DNA from: GCA-2746605 sp963710615
GTDB taxonomy: Bacteria > Bacteroidota > Ignavibacteria > Ignavibacteriales > Melioribacteraceae
NCBI GenBank assembly: GCA_963710615.1
Contig: CAVQBF010000008.1
Coordinates: 186,001 to 250,000 of the forward strand
Direction of reading: 5' to 3'
DNA: 64,000 nucleotides
In this document: one piece after another, positions 1 to 9,346 of the stretch
How the letters are laid out: each line of letters starts with the position of its first letter
How positions within the stretch are numbered: position 1 is the first letter of the stretch
Made by a program: the position numbers and the translations under genes
Notes under the pieces: model-generated
Databases searched by the model: none
What the model saw: the letters and a program-made list of their open reading frames with translations, nothing else
Told to the model about the DNA's origin: nothing

Positions 1-2080
1 TTGTATCAGTTTTTTCAATTATATCATCATCTTTTTCAATAGTTGGCATGCCTAATATAACCAAATCAGTATCTTTTGATTCAATTTGGATGATCTCACT
101 GAAAGGCTTATTATCAATAGAATTATTTATCACTTTAAATGTTGCAGCAATTCTTTGATCATCCAATATAAGTGACATATTTCTAAAGACTCTATTGTGA
201 ATTGCAGTATCATCTGTAATAATAAATATTCTTGCTACAGCATCACTCCAATCATCTTCCATTTGCAAAAATTTTATAAGTGTTAAAGCCAAAGTTGCAT
301 TATTTCCACTTCCTCGCCACCAGAGATCAATTGTTTTATTTTTACCAAAGCCATTCTCTTTATTATAGTCAAGCATAAAAATATTATAATCGAGCTTCTG
401 ATAAGTTCTTAGCAATTTATTAAAAGCTGCTTTATCTTTAGTATCTCGCGCCCACCCAAACATTACAGAATTTGGTTCAATACCGGCAAAACCATAAACT
501 TTTGTAATGGTTTCCATACCGTCATAAATATTCTTTACCTCCATTTGTCTGGCAAATATTCCTTCAAATTCCTCTTTTTTATCTTTAGGATCGTCTTGAT
601 TCTTTTTAATTAGATGACTTGAATCTTTATTTTCAATTAAATTAAAATTAGATAGAATTCCTCTCTTTTTAACCAGCCATCTTCCAAATTGAAGCAAGTG
701 AGGTCTAGCACTTTCTCCACCGCTGAAAAGAATAATATTTGGCCGCCAGTTTCTTTGTTGTTTAACAGTTGCATTTAATTTATTCAATCCGGCTCTAAGA
801 AGTGATGACCAAACTCCTTCCCAAGTATCTCCTGATTCAAGGGTAAGTTCTTTATTTTTCAGATAAACAAAAATACCGCCCATAATTATAGTTGCACCAA
901 TAAGAGCAACAAAATCAAGCTCAAGCATTAAATAAAAACTTAGAATTGCTCCAACAATACTTATCCAAACCGGAATTTTAAATGAGGGTCTAAAATCGGT
1001 ACTTGTTAATTTTTCTATTGTACTGCTAAGATTTAAAAAGCCATAAGTTGTAATAAAGAACATTGAAACTATTCTCGCTATGAGATTCAACTCACCAATC
1101 AGAATTCCAGCTTCGGCAATGACAAATGTAAGTATTAGCGCATTTCGAGGTTCATTTGTTGGTCCAAATCCTTTTGCGAAAATTTTAGGAGTAATTCTAT
1201 CCGAGGAGGTTGCTTGTAAAATTCTTGGTGCACCTAATATACTTCCAATGGCAGATGAAATAGTTGCCCCCCAAATTCCGGCAACCAATAATGGAGGAAA
1301 CAAAGACATATCCAATAATATATTAGGATTGTTTACCAATTGCTCACTATCGACATTATAAGCAAAGAAGAACGATAGCCCGATATAAACAAGTAAACCA
1401 AGTACTATTGCACTAATCGTCCCAACCGGAATTGACTTTTTAGGATTTTCCAAATCACCAGACATTGAAACCCCTGCTTCAAAACCTGTTACAGCTGGGA
1501 AAAATATTGCGAATAAAACAATTAATGGTGCAGAATTTTCAATCGGGTTTAACAAAGGAGTAACTGGTTTAAAGTCAGTATTACCAAAGAGAATAGTCAA
1601 TAAAGAGAGAAAGATAGCTGTCATTATAAAATACTGTGTTTTGATAGCTAGCGAAGTACTTATAAAAGTCAGGGTGGCAACTGTTAATAATGCCAGCGAT
1701 CCTGTAAGTCTGATAGTGTCCTTTGTAATTGGAATATCCATAAATCCTAAAAAGCTTTCTGAAAAACCAATTAAGTAAAGACTAACACTTAGTGACAGAC
1801 CAAAAAATAATGCAATACCAAGAGTACCGCCGATTGGAAGTCCCAAACTCCTTGAAATGATATAGTATGTACCACCTGCTTTAACTTTTTTATCTGTAGC
1901 AATGGAGGATACACTTAATCCGGTTGTGACGGATATTGTATGAGCTATAAGTACAATTCCAATTGTAATAAAGAGTCCGGATTGTCCAACAATCCAGGGT
2001 AAACGCATGTACATTATTACGCCGAGAATTGTTAAAATCGAGGGAGTAAAAACACCTCCAAAAGTTCCAAATTTTTTCAA
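1..2080 (-). CDS. SLC12-type transporter / amino acid permease, 3' end missing
   Basis: Reading the minus strand from a TTG at 2080 gives an open frame of 693 codons that runs off the window start. It begins LKKFGTFGGVFTPSILTILG and continues GVIMYMRLPWIVG, the hallmark start of SLC12-like (Na-K-Cl cotransporter/amino acid permease) proteins. About 12 hydrophobic segments fill the first 450 residues. A soluble C-terminal region follows, with GGESARPHLLQFGRW and DLWWRGSGNNA, typical of the SLC12 cytoplasmic domain. TTG is chosen because an in-frame TGA lies two codons upstream and homologues begin at this motif; the next ATG would cut into the first helix. It acts in the inner membrane. Substrate (cation-chloride or amino acid) cannot be decided from sequence. 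Bacterial members are usually about 700-750 residues, so little is missing. Confidence 0.85.
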   Translation of the reverse strand, partial: MKKFGTFGGVFTPSILTILGVIMYMRLPWIVGQSGLFITIGIVLIAHTISVTTGLSVSSIATDKKVKAGGTYYIISRSLGLPIGGTLGIALFFGLSLSVSLYLIGFSESFLGFMDIPITKDTIRLTGSLALLTVATLTFISTSLAIKTQYFIMTAIFLSLLTILFGNTDFKPVTPLLNPIENSAPLIVLFAIFFPAVTGFEAGVSMSGDLENPKKSIPVGTISAIVLGLLVYIGLSFFFAYNVDSEQLVNNPNILLDMSLFPPLLVAGIWGATISSAIGSILGAPRILQATSSDRITPKIFAKGFGPTNEPRNALILTFVIAEAGILIGELNLIARIVSMFFITTYGFLNLSSTIEKLTSTDFRPSFKIPVWISIVGAILSFYLMLELDFVALIGATIIMGGIFVYLKNKELTLESGDTWEGVWSSLLRAGLNKLNATVKQQRNWRPNIILFSGGESARPHLLQFGRWLVKKRGILSNFNLIENKDSSHLIKKNQDDPKDKKEEFEGIFARQMEVKNIYDGMETITKVYGFAGIEPNSVMFGWARDTKDKAAFNKLLRTYQKLDYNIFMLDYNKENGFGKNKTIDLWWRGSGNNATLALTLIKFLQMEDDWSDAVARIFIITDDTAIHNRVFRNMSLILDDQRIAATFKVINNSIDNKPFSEIIQIESKDTDLVILGMPTIEKDDDIIEKTDT

Positions 2081-2304
2081 CTTTCACCCAATATATTATT
2101 GAATTAAACATAGTGCTATTTTACAAATGAAACTAGAGGAGAATCAATTTTTCTGAATTTTCATTTAGGATAATAAACGTATTTTCTATTTCAATATCAA
2201 GAAAATATATTCTGATAGAAGATTTGATATTTGAATTCAATTATAGAATCCAAAGGGATTATAAATATTGGTATTAAACTTATAGAAACCAATTTGAGAG
2301 TTTA

Positions 2305-2331
2305 GGAACGCTAATATTAAATTAACGTTCC
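2305..2331 (-). terminator. hairpin after thiolase gene
   Basis: Nine bases beyond the thiolase stop, GGAACG pairs with CGTTCC and, after one mismatch, TAAT pairs with ATTA around a short loop. No strong T-run follows, so this is a possible terminator or transcript-end hairpin only. Confidence 0.4.
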
Positions 2332-2339
2332 CAATTAAA

Positions 2340-3527
2340 TTATACTTTTTCTACTATTAACGCTGATGCTTCTCCACCGCCAATGCACAATGAAGCAAGT
2401 CCATATTTAGCTTGACTCTTCTTCATTTCATGTAATAATGTAGTTAATATACGGGCACCACTGGCTCCAATTGGGTGACCTAATGAAACTGCGCCGCCGT
2501 TTACATTTACCTTATCTGGATTTAAACCCAACTCTCTATTAACAACTAGCGAAACAACTGAGAAAGCTTCATTAATTTCAAAAAGATCAATTTCATCTTT
2601 ATTCATGTTAGCTTTATCTAATACTTTTTTAATTGCATCAATCGGTGCGGTAGTAAACCATTTAGGATCTTTGGAAGCCGAAGCTTGTTCAACTATTTTA
2701 GCAATTGGTTTTAATCCCAAAGAATCGGCTTTTTCCTTAGTCATTAATAAAACCGCGGATGAACCATCATTAATTGAAGAAGCATTTGCTGCCGTTACCG
2801 TGCCATCTTTTTGAAAAACAGGACGCAATGTTTTCATCTTATCAAAATTTACATTTGCCGGTTCTTCATCGGTATCGACTACAGTTACAGTACCTTTTCT
2901 GCCAGGAACTTCAACCGGAATAATTTCTTCCTTAAATTGATTGTCTTTTATTCCCTTTAATGCACGGTTATAACTTTCTGCTGCAAAATTATCTTGGTCT
3001 TCTCTTGTAATGTTATACTCTTTCGCGCAAAGTTCGGCAAAATTACCCATGTGCGTGTGATCATAGGCATCCATTAAACCATCATCAAGCATTCCATCTA
3101 CCATTTTCTGATCGCCCATCTTATATCCACCGCGAACATTTTTAACATAAAAAGGTATTTGGGACATATTTTCCATTCCCCCAGCAATTACAACTTCTGC
3201 ATCACCGAGCATAATAGCCTGTGCCCCAAGCATTACAGATTTTAATCCTGAACCGCAGACTTTATTAATTGTCATACATTGAGTTGACTTTGCCAATCCT
3301 GCCCCTAGTGCAGCTTGTCTAGCCGGGGCTTGTCCTTCACCAGCCTGAATAACGTTTCCCATAATAACTTCATCGACGACATCGGCGGCTAGTTTGTTTC
3401 TTTCAACTAATCCTTTGATAACAATGCTTCCAAGTTGTGGTGCAGGAACTGAACTTAGTGAACCCATAAATGATCCTATTGGTGTTCGAACCGCATCAAT
3501 AATGTAAACTTCTTTAATATTTTGCAT
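2340..3527 (-). CDS. atoB: acetyl-CoA C-acyltransferase (thiolase)
   Basis: Degradative-type thiolase of normal length (395 residues). It would cleave 3-ketoacyl-CoA with CoA, or condense two acetyl-CoA, in the cytoplasm. The catalytic residues are visible: Cys91 in NKVCGSGLK, His351 in GHPIGASGAR and Cys381 in CIGGGEAS, plus NEAF. It is the last gene of a same-strand series and lies 23 bp after a lipoprotein alpha/beta-hydrolase. It fits as the final beta-oxidation-like step of the neighbouring ligase/reductase/KAS III cluster, although a hairpin at 6081-6124 may put it in a separate transcript. Chain-length preference cannot be read from the sequence; acetoacetyl-CoA thiolase is the nearest family name. 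Confidence 0.9.
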   Translation of the reverse strand: MQNIKEVYIIDAVRTPIGSFMGSLSSVPAPQLGSIVIKGLVERNKLAADVVDEVIMGNVIQAGEGQAPARQAALGAGLAKSTQCMTINKVCGSGLKSVMLGAQAIMLGDAEVVIAGGMENMSQIPFYVKNVRGGYKMGDQKMVDGMLDDGLMDAYDHTHMGNFAELCAKEYNITREDQDNFAAESYNRALKGIKDNQFKEEIIPVEVPGRKGTVTVVDTDEEPANVNFDKMKTLRPVFQKDGTVTAANASSINDGSSAVLLMTKEKADSLGLKPIAKIVEQASASKDPKWFTTAPIDAIKKVLDKANMNKDEIDLFEINEAFSVVSLVVNRELGLNPDKVNVNGGAVSLGHPIGASGARILTTLLHEMKKSQAKYGLASLCIGGGEASALIVEKV

Positions 3528-3550
3528 TCTTTTACCTCTTCAACTATTTA

Positions 3551-4504
3551 TCAATTTTTAATAAATTGAATTATTTCTTTATTAACCTGTTCTGCTTTTT
3601 CAAACTGCATCATGTGTCCGCATTTTGGTATCATAACTAATTTACTGTTTGGCAATTCCGAATTTGCAAATTGGGCTATATTTTCAGTATATCCACCATG
3701 TAAATATGGATTTGGAATAAGTCCGTCATTTTCTCCAAATAATATTAATGCTTTATGTTTTATGTTCTGTAGTTCAGTTAGAACCGGTTCATCAATCATC
3801 CCGGCAACATTTCTAGTAACAGCATAGCAATAATCCTCAAAGCCTTTTGCTCCTCTAAGCTGAATTCGGTCAGTTATGAAAAATTCTGCATCCTCAGGTG
3901 TTTCATAAAAATTAGCTCTTAAGTTAATATCAATATTTCTGATTGGTGTATCTTTTATTAAGTCAATTGTAAATGCTGCTTTCATCCAATCTCCTTCACC
4001 TTCCGTGAATTTTTCAAATCCTGCAGAAGATATGAGAATCAAGTTCTTTACTTTTTCCGGGTGATTTAATGCAGCATGTAATGATATTTGTCCGCCCATC
4101 GAATGACCAACAAAAGTAGCATTTCCAATATTTAATTCATCCAAAAATTCAGTTAAAACTAAAGCATTCCATGACATTGAATACTGATAATAACCCTTAT
4201 CCGATTTCCCATAGCCGGGCAGATCAACTGCAATCACTCTAAATTCTTTAGAAAGTTGGGGAATATTTTTAAGCCAGCTTTTCGCACTTGTTCCTAACCC
4301 GTGGATTAGCAATAATACCTCATCCGATTTACCTTCATCAATATAAGCTATCTCAATATTTCTGACTTTTTGTTTTTTTACCTCAAAGGTATAGTCTATT
4401 TCATCAAACTCTTTTGTAGGTAAATTATAAAAACTAGAAGTTGCGCAACTGTTTATCATAATAACAACTATAATTGCTAATAAATAATTTATTTTTTTCA
4501 TCAT
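3551..4504 (-). CDS. lipoprotein alpha/beta-hydrolase (esterase-like)
   Basis: 317 residues. The N-terminus is a hydrophobic signal ending in a lipobox-like MINSC, with Cys20 the likely acylated residue, so the enzyme is probably membrane-anchored outside the cytoplasm. The alpha/beta-hydrolase fold is clear: oxyanion region LLIHGLG, nucleophile Ser135 in GHSMGG, acid Asp260 in FGENDG and His297 in CGHMM. The start may be ATG at 4504 or 4501; a G-rich Shine-Dalgarno stretch precedes both. It lies 7 bp after an outer-membrane barrel gene and just before the thiolase, suggesting it hydrolyses an ester or lactone before uptake. The substrate is unknown. Haloperoxidase-like or epoxide hydrolase activity cannot be excluded. 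Confidence 0.82.
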   Translation of the reverse strand: MMKKINYLLAIIVVIMINSCATSSFYNLPTKEFDEIDYTFEVKKQKVRNIEIAYIDEGKSDEVLLLIHGLGTSAKSWLKNIPQLSKEFRVIAVDLPGYGKSDKGYYQYSMSWNALVLTEFLDELNIGNATFVGHSMGGQISLHAALNHPEKVKNLILISSAGFEKFTEGEGDWMKAAFTIDLIKDTPIRNIDINLRANFYETPEDAEFFITDRIQLRGAKGFEDYCYAVTRNVAGMIDEPVLTELQNIKHKALILFGENDGLIPNPYLHGGYTENIAQFANSELPNSKLVMIPKCGHMMQFEKAEQVNKEIIQFIKN

Positions 4505-4510
4505 AACCCC

Positions 4511-6043
4511 CTAGAACATTATCCATTTAAGTGAAGCAAACAGTACCCAAGGATCTTTCGGTCGCTCATTTACATTTCCATTTACAACCGGCGAATCATA
4601 AAAATCACCTAGTGATAAATATGCAGCATGAAGTTCAAGATCCATGTATACTCTTAATTTATAAAGGAGATTAAGATTTATTTCTGTTCCTATTGTATTT
4701 CCACCATTGTTGGGTGTTACGGGTGAAGCTCCAAAACCAACAGCAGATTTCACTTTAAATTTATTTGGGATAAGATCATATGAAGCAGAAAACGAGCCTG
4801 CCATCAATCCGTATCCAATATTTTGAATGTCAATTACAGCACCTGTAAACCTGTTAACAACATTTCCGTGAGGCAGCAATAAATATAGACCATGACTAAA
4901 AAATACTGCTCCGGGTGCCGTCCAGTTATTACCTGTCAAAACACCGCTATATTTTCCGTCTGAAATATTATTATCATCACCCGTTGTATACACACCATCA
5001 AGTGCTACATAATCATTACTATTTTTACCGTATTTATATGCTAGTCTCAAATTAGCTGCTAAACCAAATACATCAACTGACTGAACTTTTGTTTCAGCAA
5101 TACCCATGTTTGCTATTGCAAATCCGGTATAACCAAATCTTCCTTGCTTAAGAGTTGGATTACCATGGAAATGTGAACCAAGCCAAACTATATCAGCTTT
5201 GTAAGGATTATTTCCAAAATTAAAATTGAAGACACCGTTATAATTACTTAGTCCGGAATTTAATCCTTGACCAAGAATTGAAACACCACCCTCACCGTTG
5301 CCTCTGTCTCTTAAGTAATATGCCGTTAATCCAATTGAATTAAATATATCAATATCGTATTCATAATCAATTTCGAACAGAGAAACATCATCATTCTGAT
5401 CAACATTATTTTCATACAGCTGATAAGCGCCAATCTTAAATCTTTGATCCGCTAGCAAATAATGAGCAGCTACTCCGGTTGCATCTGAGCCCCAAATAGC
5501 TAATCTATATCCAGTATGCACTAAATCATCGGTTAGAGTGTAGGAGGGAACTTTAATATTATCAAATAATCTTGTTAGACCGGCATTGATAAATAAATTT
5601 TTCTGGGGTCTAAATTCAATAAATAAATTTTGAGTCTGCATATTTACAAAATCTGCGCCAAAAGCACCTCCAAAGTTTCCTCCGGCTCCATAATTTGCAT
5701 CACCCCAAGTCCAATCTAACTCAAATGACATTCTCATGGTTGCCCATCCGTCAAATAATCGTGGAGTATAAGCAATAATTGGGATAAATCTTTGTTCACT
5801 AAATCTTGTATCACTTCCAGTTTTAGTTGTATTTCCTCCAAATAATCTACCAACTATTTGGCCCTTTAAAAATTCGTTTGTAGGGTAAGTATTGGAGAGT
5901 TCTGATCGCATGAAATAGTAACCAATGAATTTAAATTCCTTTTTTTCTTCAGAAACTTTTTCTTGCTCAAAATCTTTTTCAGTTTGTGATTGTATTTGGG
6001 CAGCGAGTAATAGAAATATCAAAATTATAAGTAATCTTTTCAT
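4511..6043 (-). CDS. outer-membrane beta-barrel protein (porin-like)
   Basis: 510 residues with a signal peptide (MKRLLIILIFLLLAAQIQSQ, cleavage near residue 20). The rest is built from alternating amphipathic strands rich in aromatic residues and Gly/Asn turns, for example DGWATMRMSFELDWTWGD and NLFINAGLTRLFD. It ends in the aromatic LASLKWIMF, typical of an outer-membrane barrel. The overall look resembles alginate-export-like or other substrate-specific porins. Its place between a lipoprotein gene and an esterase lipoprotein, in the same series as an inner-membrane symporter, suggests passage of the pathway substrate across the outer membrane. No specific family is certain. Confidence 0.65.
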   Translation of the reverse strand: MKRLLIILIFLLLAAQIQSQTEKDFEQEKVSEEKKEFKFIGYYFMRSELSNTYPTNEFLKGQIVGRLFGGNTTKTGSDTRFSEQRFIPIIAYTPRLFDGWATMRMSFELDWTWGDANYGAGGNFGGAFGADFVNMQTQNLFIEFRPQKNLFINAGLTRLFDNIKVPSYTLTDDLVHTGYRLAIWGSDATGVAAHYLLADQRFKIGAYQLYENNVDQNDDVSLFEIDYEYDIDIFNSIGLTAYYLRDRGNGEGGVSILGQGLNSGLSNYNGVFNFNFGNNPYKADIVWLGSHFHGNPTLKQGRFGYTGFAIANMGIAETKVQSVDVFGLAANLRLAYKYGKNSNDYVALDGVYTTGDDNNISDGKYSGVLTGNNWTAPGAVFFSHGLYLLLPHGNVVNRFTGAVIDIQNIGYGLMAGSFSASYDLIPNKFKVKSAVGFGASPVTPNNGGNTIGTEINLNLLYKLRVYMDLELHAAYLSLGDFYDSPVVNGNVNERPKDPWVLFASLKWIMF

Positions 6044-6080
6044 TGTTTTTACTCAGAGTATTTTTAAAAATTATTTTATC

Positions 6081-6124
6081 GGCTGTCTTAAAAACTTTAG
6101 ATTTAATCAATTCTTAAGACAGCC
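6081..6124 (-). terminator. long hairpin between lipoprotein and barrel genes
   Basis: GGCTGTCTTAA at 6081 pairs perfectly with TTAAGACAGCC at 6114 (11 bp, loop about 22 nt). On the minus strand it lies 8 bp after the lipoprotein stop and is followed by an A/T-rich stretch with TTTTT. It probably terminates, or attenuates, transcription coming from the fabG end of the cluster. Confidence 0.6.
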
Positions 6125-6132
6125 AAAATTAT

Positions 6133-6630
6133 TTAGTTAATTCTAACATATGTTTGAATATTCAAAGTTCCCAAAGCAGGATCTGAACCAAATCCACTTT
6201 CAGGTGTCCTTGGAGTAGCTCCAATATCCGGAACAGTTTGAACAGCTTCCAATTTCAATTGATCAGGGGTTCCAGAAACAACTTCAATAATTCCCTCTTG
6301 CTCAAAAGCAGTATAATTAATACTTATTGCGTGAACATTACCAGAACTTGATTCAGTAACAGTATAAACACCTGGTAAAGTGGTCCAAGCCCCATCCTTA
6401 ACATGAGATTCTAACACAACAGTTTGATCGTCATTCATTGTTACTCTTACACTATCATATTGAAATACATTGACTAAAATTGGAGCAACATTAGCCCCTG
6501 CGCTTAACCAAGTACCAACCCAAGGTTTAGCATCATCAATTGGATCTGTTCCGCCATCATTATCATCATCACTGCAAGCAATGAATGAGATTGATAGTAA
6601 AGCGATTAGTAAATAAAGTAGTTTTTTCAT
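6133..6630 (-). CDS. small lipoprotein of unknown function
   Basis: 165 residues. Signal peptide with lipobox SFIAC (Cys19) followed by an Asp-rich linker (SDDDNDGGTDPIDDAK), as is common for Bacteroidota/Ignavibacteria outer-membrane lipoproteins. The mature part has a WVGTW motif and short beta-strand-like segments, which is vaguely lipocalin-like (WxGxW), but I cannot assign a family. A good Shine-Dalgarno (AGGAGG) precedes the ATG. It lies 28 bp after the second KAS III-like gene and before a barrel gene, so a role at the outer membrane in the same uptake process is possible. Confidence 0.7.
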   Translation of the reverse strand: MKKLLYLLIALLSISFIACSDDDNDGGTDPIDDAKPWVGTWLSAGANVAPILVNVFQYDSVRVTMNDDQTVVLESHVKDGAWTTLPGVYTVTESSSGNVHAISINYTAFEQEGIIEVVSGTPDQLKLEAVQTVPDIGATPRTPESGFGSDPALGTLNIQTYVRIN

Positions 6631-6657
6631 TATATCCTCCTATTATGTGGTTTTTAT

Positions 6658-7692
6658 TTAATTTCCCCATTTTATTACATTAGCTGCCCAAGCATATCCA
6701 ATACCTGCTGCAACCATAGCAATTACGGTTCCATTTTTTATTTTGTTTTGTTCTATTGCTAATTGTAAAGAAATTATCTGATCTATCTGACCAATGTGAC
6801 CTATATTACTTAAATAAATTGATTGTTCTTCAGTCAATCCTAATTGATCTAACATTACTCTGTACATTGATTTTTTGAAATGTAAAACTGCTAAATATCC
6901 CAATTCACTTTTATTGATGTTACTTTTCTCAAAAGCCTTATCAATGCAGTTCATCCAATTGTCCATAGATACATCATTCAATCTGTTTTTCATATGTTCA
7001 GCATCAAACATGGTTAAAGATTTATATGCTTGATCCACATTCTCACAAGTGATAGGATTCTCAGTTCCGCCAAATTTAACACCGACATCTCTTGCTAAAC
7101 TCCCATCAGTAATTATATGAGAACCTAAAAGTAAATTTTTATTATAATTTTTCTTTAAGATTATTGCTCCGCCTCCGGCACCTAAATTGTACATCATGGA
7201 CATATTTTTATCTGTATAATCAACAAAATCACCATTTCTATATCCACCGGCAATTAAAACCGTTTTAAGATCTTCATCAGCAATCATCATATCCTTAGCC
7301 ATTTTCATTGCGGATATTGTTGTACAGCATCTTTGCTGAACATCTATTGCCCAGGCATTATGTGCTCCAATTTTTTCTTGAAGATAAATTCCCGAAGTTG
7401 TTAAGGGATATTCTTTCCACTCTTCTCCTACATTAATAATCAGATCTATTTCCAAAGGATCAATGCCAGTTTTATTTAAAGCTTGTTCCGAAGCCCAAAC
7501 ACCCATTTCTTGAGTACCGTCTTTTCTTCCAGGTATAGTCTTTTCAAGTATTCCTAATTTTTCTTTAATTGCTCCAGATTCCCAAATACCATTCGTACAA
7601 GAGGCAATTTCTTCTGCCGTAATTTTGGTATCAGGTAAGTAAATACCTGTTCCCACTATTCCTATGTTTACGTTTTTATTCATATTATTCAT
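6658..7692 (-). CDS. KAS III-like (FabH superfamily) protein 2
   Basis: 344 residues with the thiolase fold of 3-oxoacyl-ACP synthase III: N-terminal GIVGTGIYLP, nucleophile region DVQQRCCTT (Cys122 aligned with the FabH cysteine) and NLGAGGGAIILKK. The catalytic His position is kept (His271 in VLHFKKS). The usual Asn of GNTS appears as His299 in NIGHIGQID. The enzyme may therefore be an acyltransferase or a specialised condensing enzyme rather than a housekeeping FabH. It follows the acyl-CoA ligase gene but is separated from it by a 123-bp inverted-repeat element ending 4 bp before the ATG; no clear Shine-Dalgarno is seen. ATG at 7683 is an alternative start. Confidence 0.75.
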   Translation of the reverse strand: MNNMNKNVNIGIVGTGIYLPDTKITAEEIASCTNGIWESGAIKEKLGILEKTIPGRKDGTQEMGVWASEQALNKTGIDPLEIDLIINVGEEWKEYPLTTSGIYLQEKIGAHNAWAIDVQQRCCTTISAMKMAKDMMIADEDLKTVLIAGGYRNGDFVDYTDKNMSMMYNLGAGGGAIILKKNYNKNLLLGSHIITDGSLARDVGVKFGGTENPITCENVDQAYKSLTMFDAEHMKNRLNDVSMDNWMNCIDKAFEKSNINKSELGYLAVLHFKKSMYRVMLDQLGLTEEQSIYLSNIGHIGQIDQIISLQLAIEQNKIKNGTVIAMVAAGIGYAWAANVIKWGN

Positions 7693-7696
7693 TTAT

Positions 7697-7819
7697 GTCA
7701 TTCAGGTAAGGAGATTTATCCCTTTCGTCTAAGTCACAAAGTGGTTATCATGTCGAACATTTTTTTATACGACTTCTCCAAACCAAGATTCTCGCCTCAC
7801 TTCTCTCCCTAGGAATGAC
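7697..7819. repeat. small inverted-repeat element
   Basis: The 150-bp gap between the ligase and the KAS III-like gene is bounded by GTCATTC at 7697-7703 and GAATGAC at 7813-7819, a 7-bp inverted repeat. The inside is non-coding and richer in G and C than its surroundings. It resembles the short dispersed 'GTCATTC...GAATGAC' elements of many bacterial genomes. It lies directly against the downstream start codon. Confidence 0.5.
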
Positions 7820-7842
7820 TGTGTTATTCAAATATATTAATC

Positions 7843-9346
7843 CTATAATCCTTTTAGTTTTTTTCTATCAATTTTACCTGCATCGTTTGTTGGCAGTGTA
7901 TCAATAAACTCAATGTGTTTAGGTATTTTATATTTTGCTAATCTCTCTAAACAATAATTTTTAATGTCTTCCTCAGATAGTTTCGATTCCTTCGATTTAA
8001 CAATAAAGGCCTTTCCAACTTCTCCCCATTTATCGTCAGGGACACCAATTATCGCTGCCTCTGTAATTTCAGGGTGCTGTCTCAGAGAGTGCTCAACCTC
8101 GGCAGGGTAAACATTTTCACCACCGGAGATATACATATTTTTAATTCTATCTACAACATAAATAAAACCATCTTCGTCTCGTGTTACTATGTCACCAGTC
8201 GAGAACCAGCCGTCCTTAATTGTTTCTTTTGTTGCATCATCATTTTTCCAATAACCAGGAGTTACATTTGGGCCTTTAAGTAAAAATTCACCGGTTCCTT
8301 CCCCATTCAATTTATTCCCGTTATCATCAATTATTTTAGTATCAATATAAAAATTTGGAGTTCCAATTGAGCCTAACTTCTTTGTTGCATCTTCATGATT
8401 TAAGGAAGTAACATTAGGGCCAACTTCCGTTAAGCCATAACCTTGTCTTATAGGAACACCTTTATCGTGCCAACGTATTTATTACTTCAAGTGGCAGAGC
8501 CTCTCCTCCAACAATTAAATATCTAAGCTGTTCCATTTTTATATTCTTAAACAAATTGCTTTCGCTAAGCATTTTCAGCATTGTTGGGACTGCCCACCAA
8601 AGAGTTATATTTTCTTCATCCATCAATTTTAAGATGGAATCGGCATCAAAATTTCGCATAATAATTGTTTGAGCACCATGATGAATGAATGGCGTTAAAA
8701 GAACATTCCAGCCTCCAGTATGAAAAGGAGGGGCACAATTTATGGAGATATCGTCTGAAGTAATATTAAGCCTTAGTTCTGTATTCAGACTATTCCAAAA
8801 CATCATTTTATGGGTGTAAAGCGCACCCTTGGGAAATGCAGTCGTACCCGATGTATATAAAATAAAAATTGGACTGTCCTCAGTAATCTGCTGATTGTGA
8901 TAATTTTCTAAGGTTTGTTTTTTTGAATATGCTTCAATTAATTTTGTAATTTCAATAAGATTTAGTTGATTTTCGATTTTCCCAATACTCTCTGCACTCT
9001 TCAATTTAGATTCAAATTGATTCTCATAAATCAGCATAGCTGGTTCGCAGTTCCCAAGAATAAAATCTAATTCTTTGTATGCAAGCCTATAATTTAAAGG
9101 GACAATTATAATTCCTAATTTTTGCGCAACTCCAAACAATATTACATATTCAATACAGTTTTCTGCAATTACAGCCACTCTATCGCCTAAGCCCAATTTG
9201 AATTTATTTGACAAATATTCAGCTAAGTAATTAGAAAGTTTATTTACTTCAGAAAATGTATACGTCCTCTGAGTTTCATATACCTTAAAGGCTATAGAAT
9301 CCTTCTTATAAACTGCCCATTTAGAAAACCAATCAAACTTGTTCAT
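7843..9346 (-). CDS. acyl-CoA ligase (AMP-forming), single-base frameshift
   Basis: Two adjoining frames together encode a complete AMP-dependent acyl-CoA synthetase of about 500 residues. The first (9346-8462) has the phosphate-binding YTSGTTAFPKG and ends at VINTLAR-stop. Removing one base of the AA at 8472-8473 restores INTWHDKGVPIRQGYGLTE, then GWFSTGDIV, DRIKNMYISGGENVYPAE and the C-terminal NDAGKIDRKKL with the catalytic lysine. The start overlaps the symporter stop by 4 bp. It would activate a carboxylic acid, probably the symporter's substrate, to its CoA thioester in the cytoplasm. Either the gene is genuinely broken or the extra base is a sequencing error; both halves look well conserved, which favours error or a very recent mutation. 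Confidence 0.8.

Noticed and set aside
1890..2111. 73-codon minus-strand frame at the start of the transporter gene
   Set aside because: It is a shifted reading of the SLC12-like gene, whose true frame starts at the TTG at 2080.
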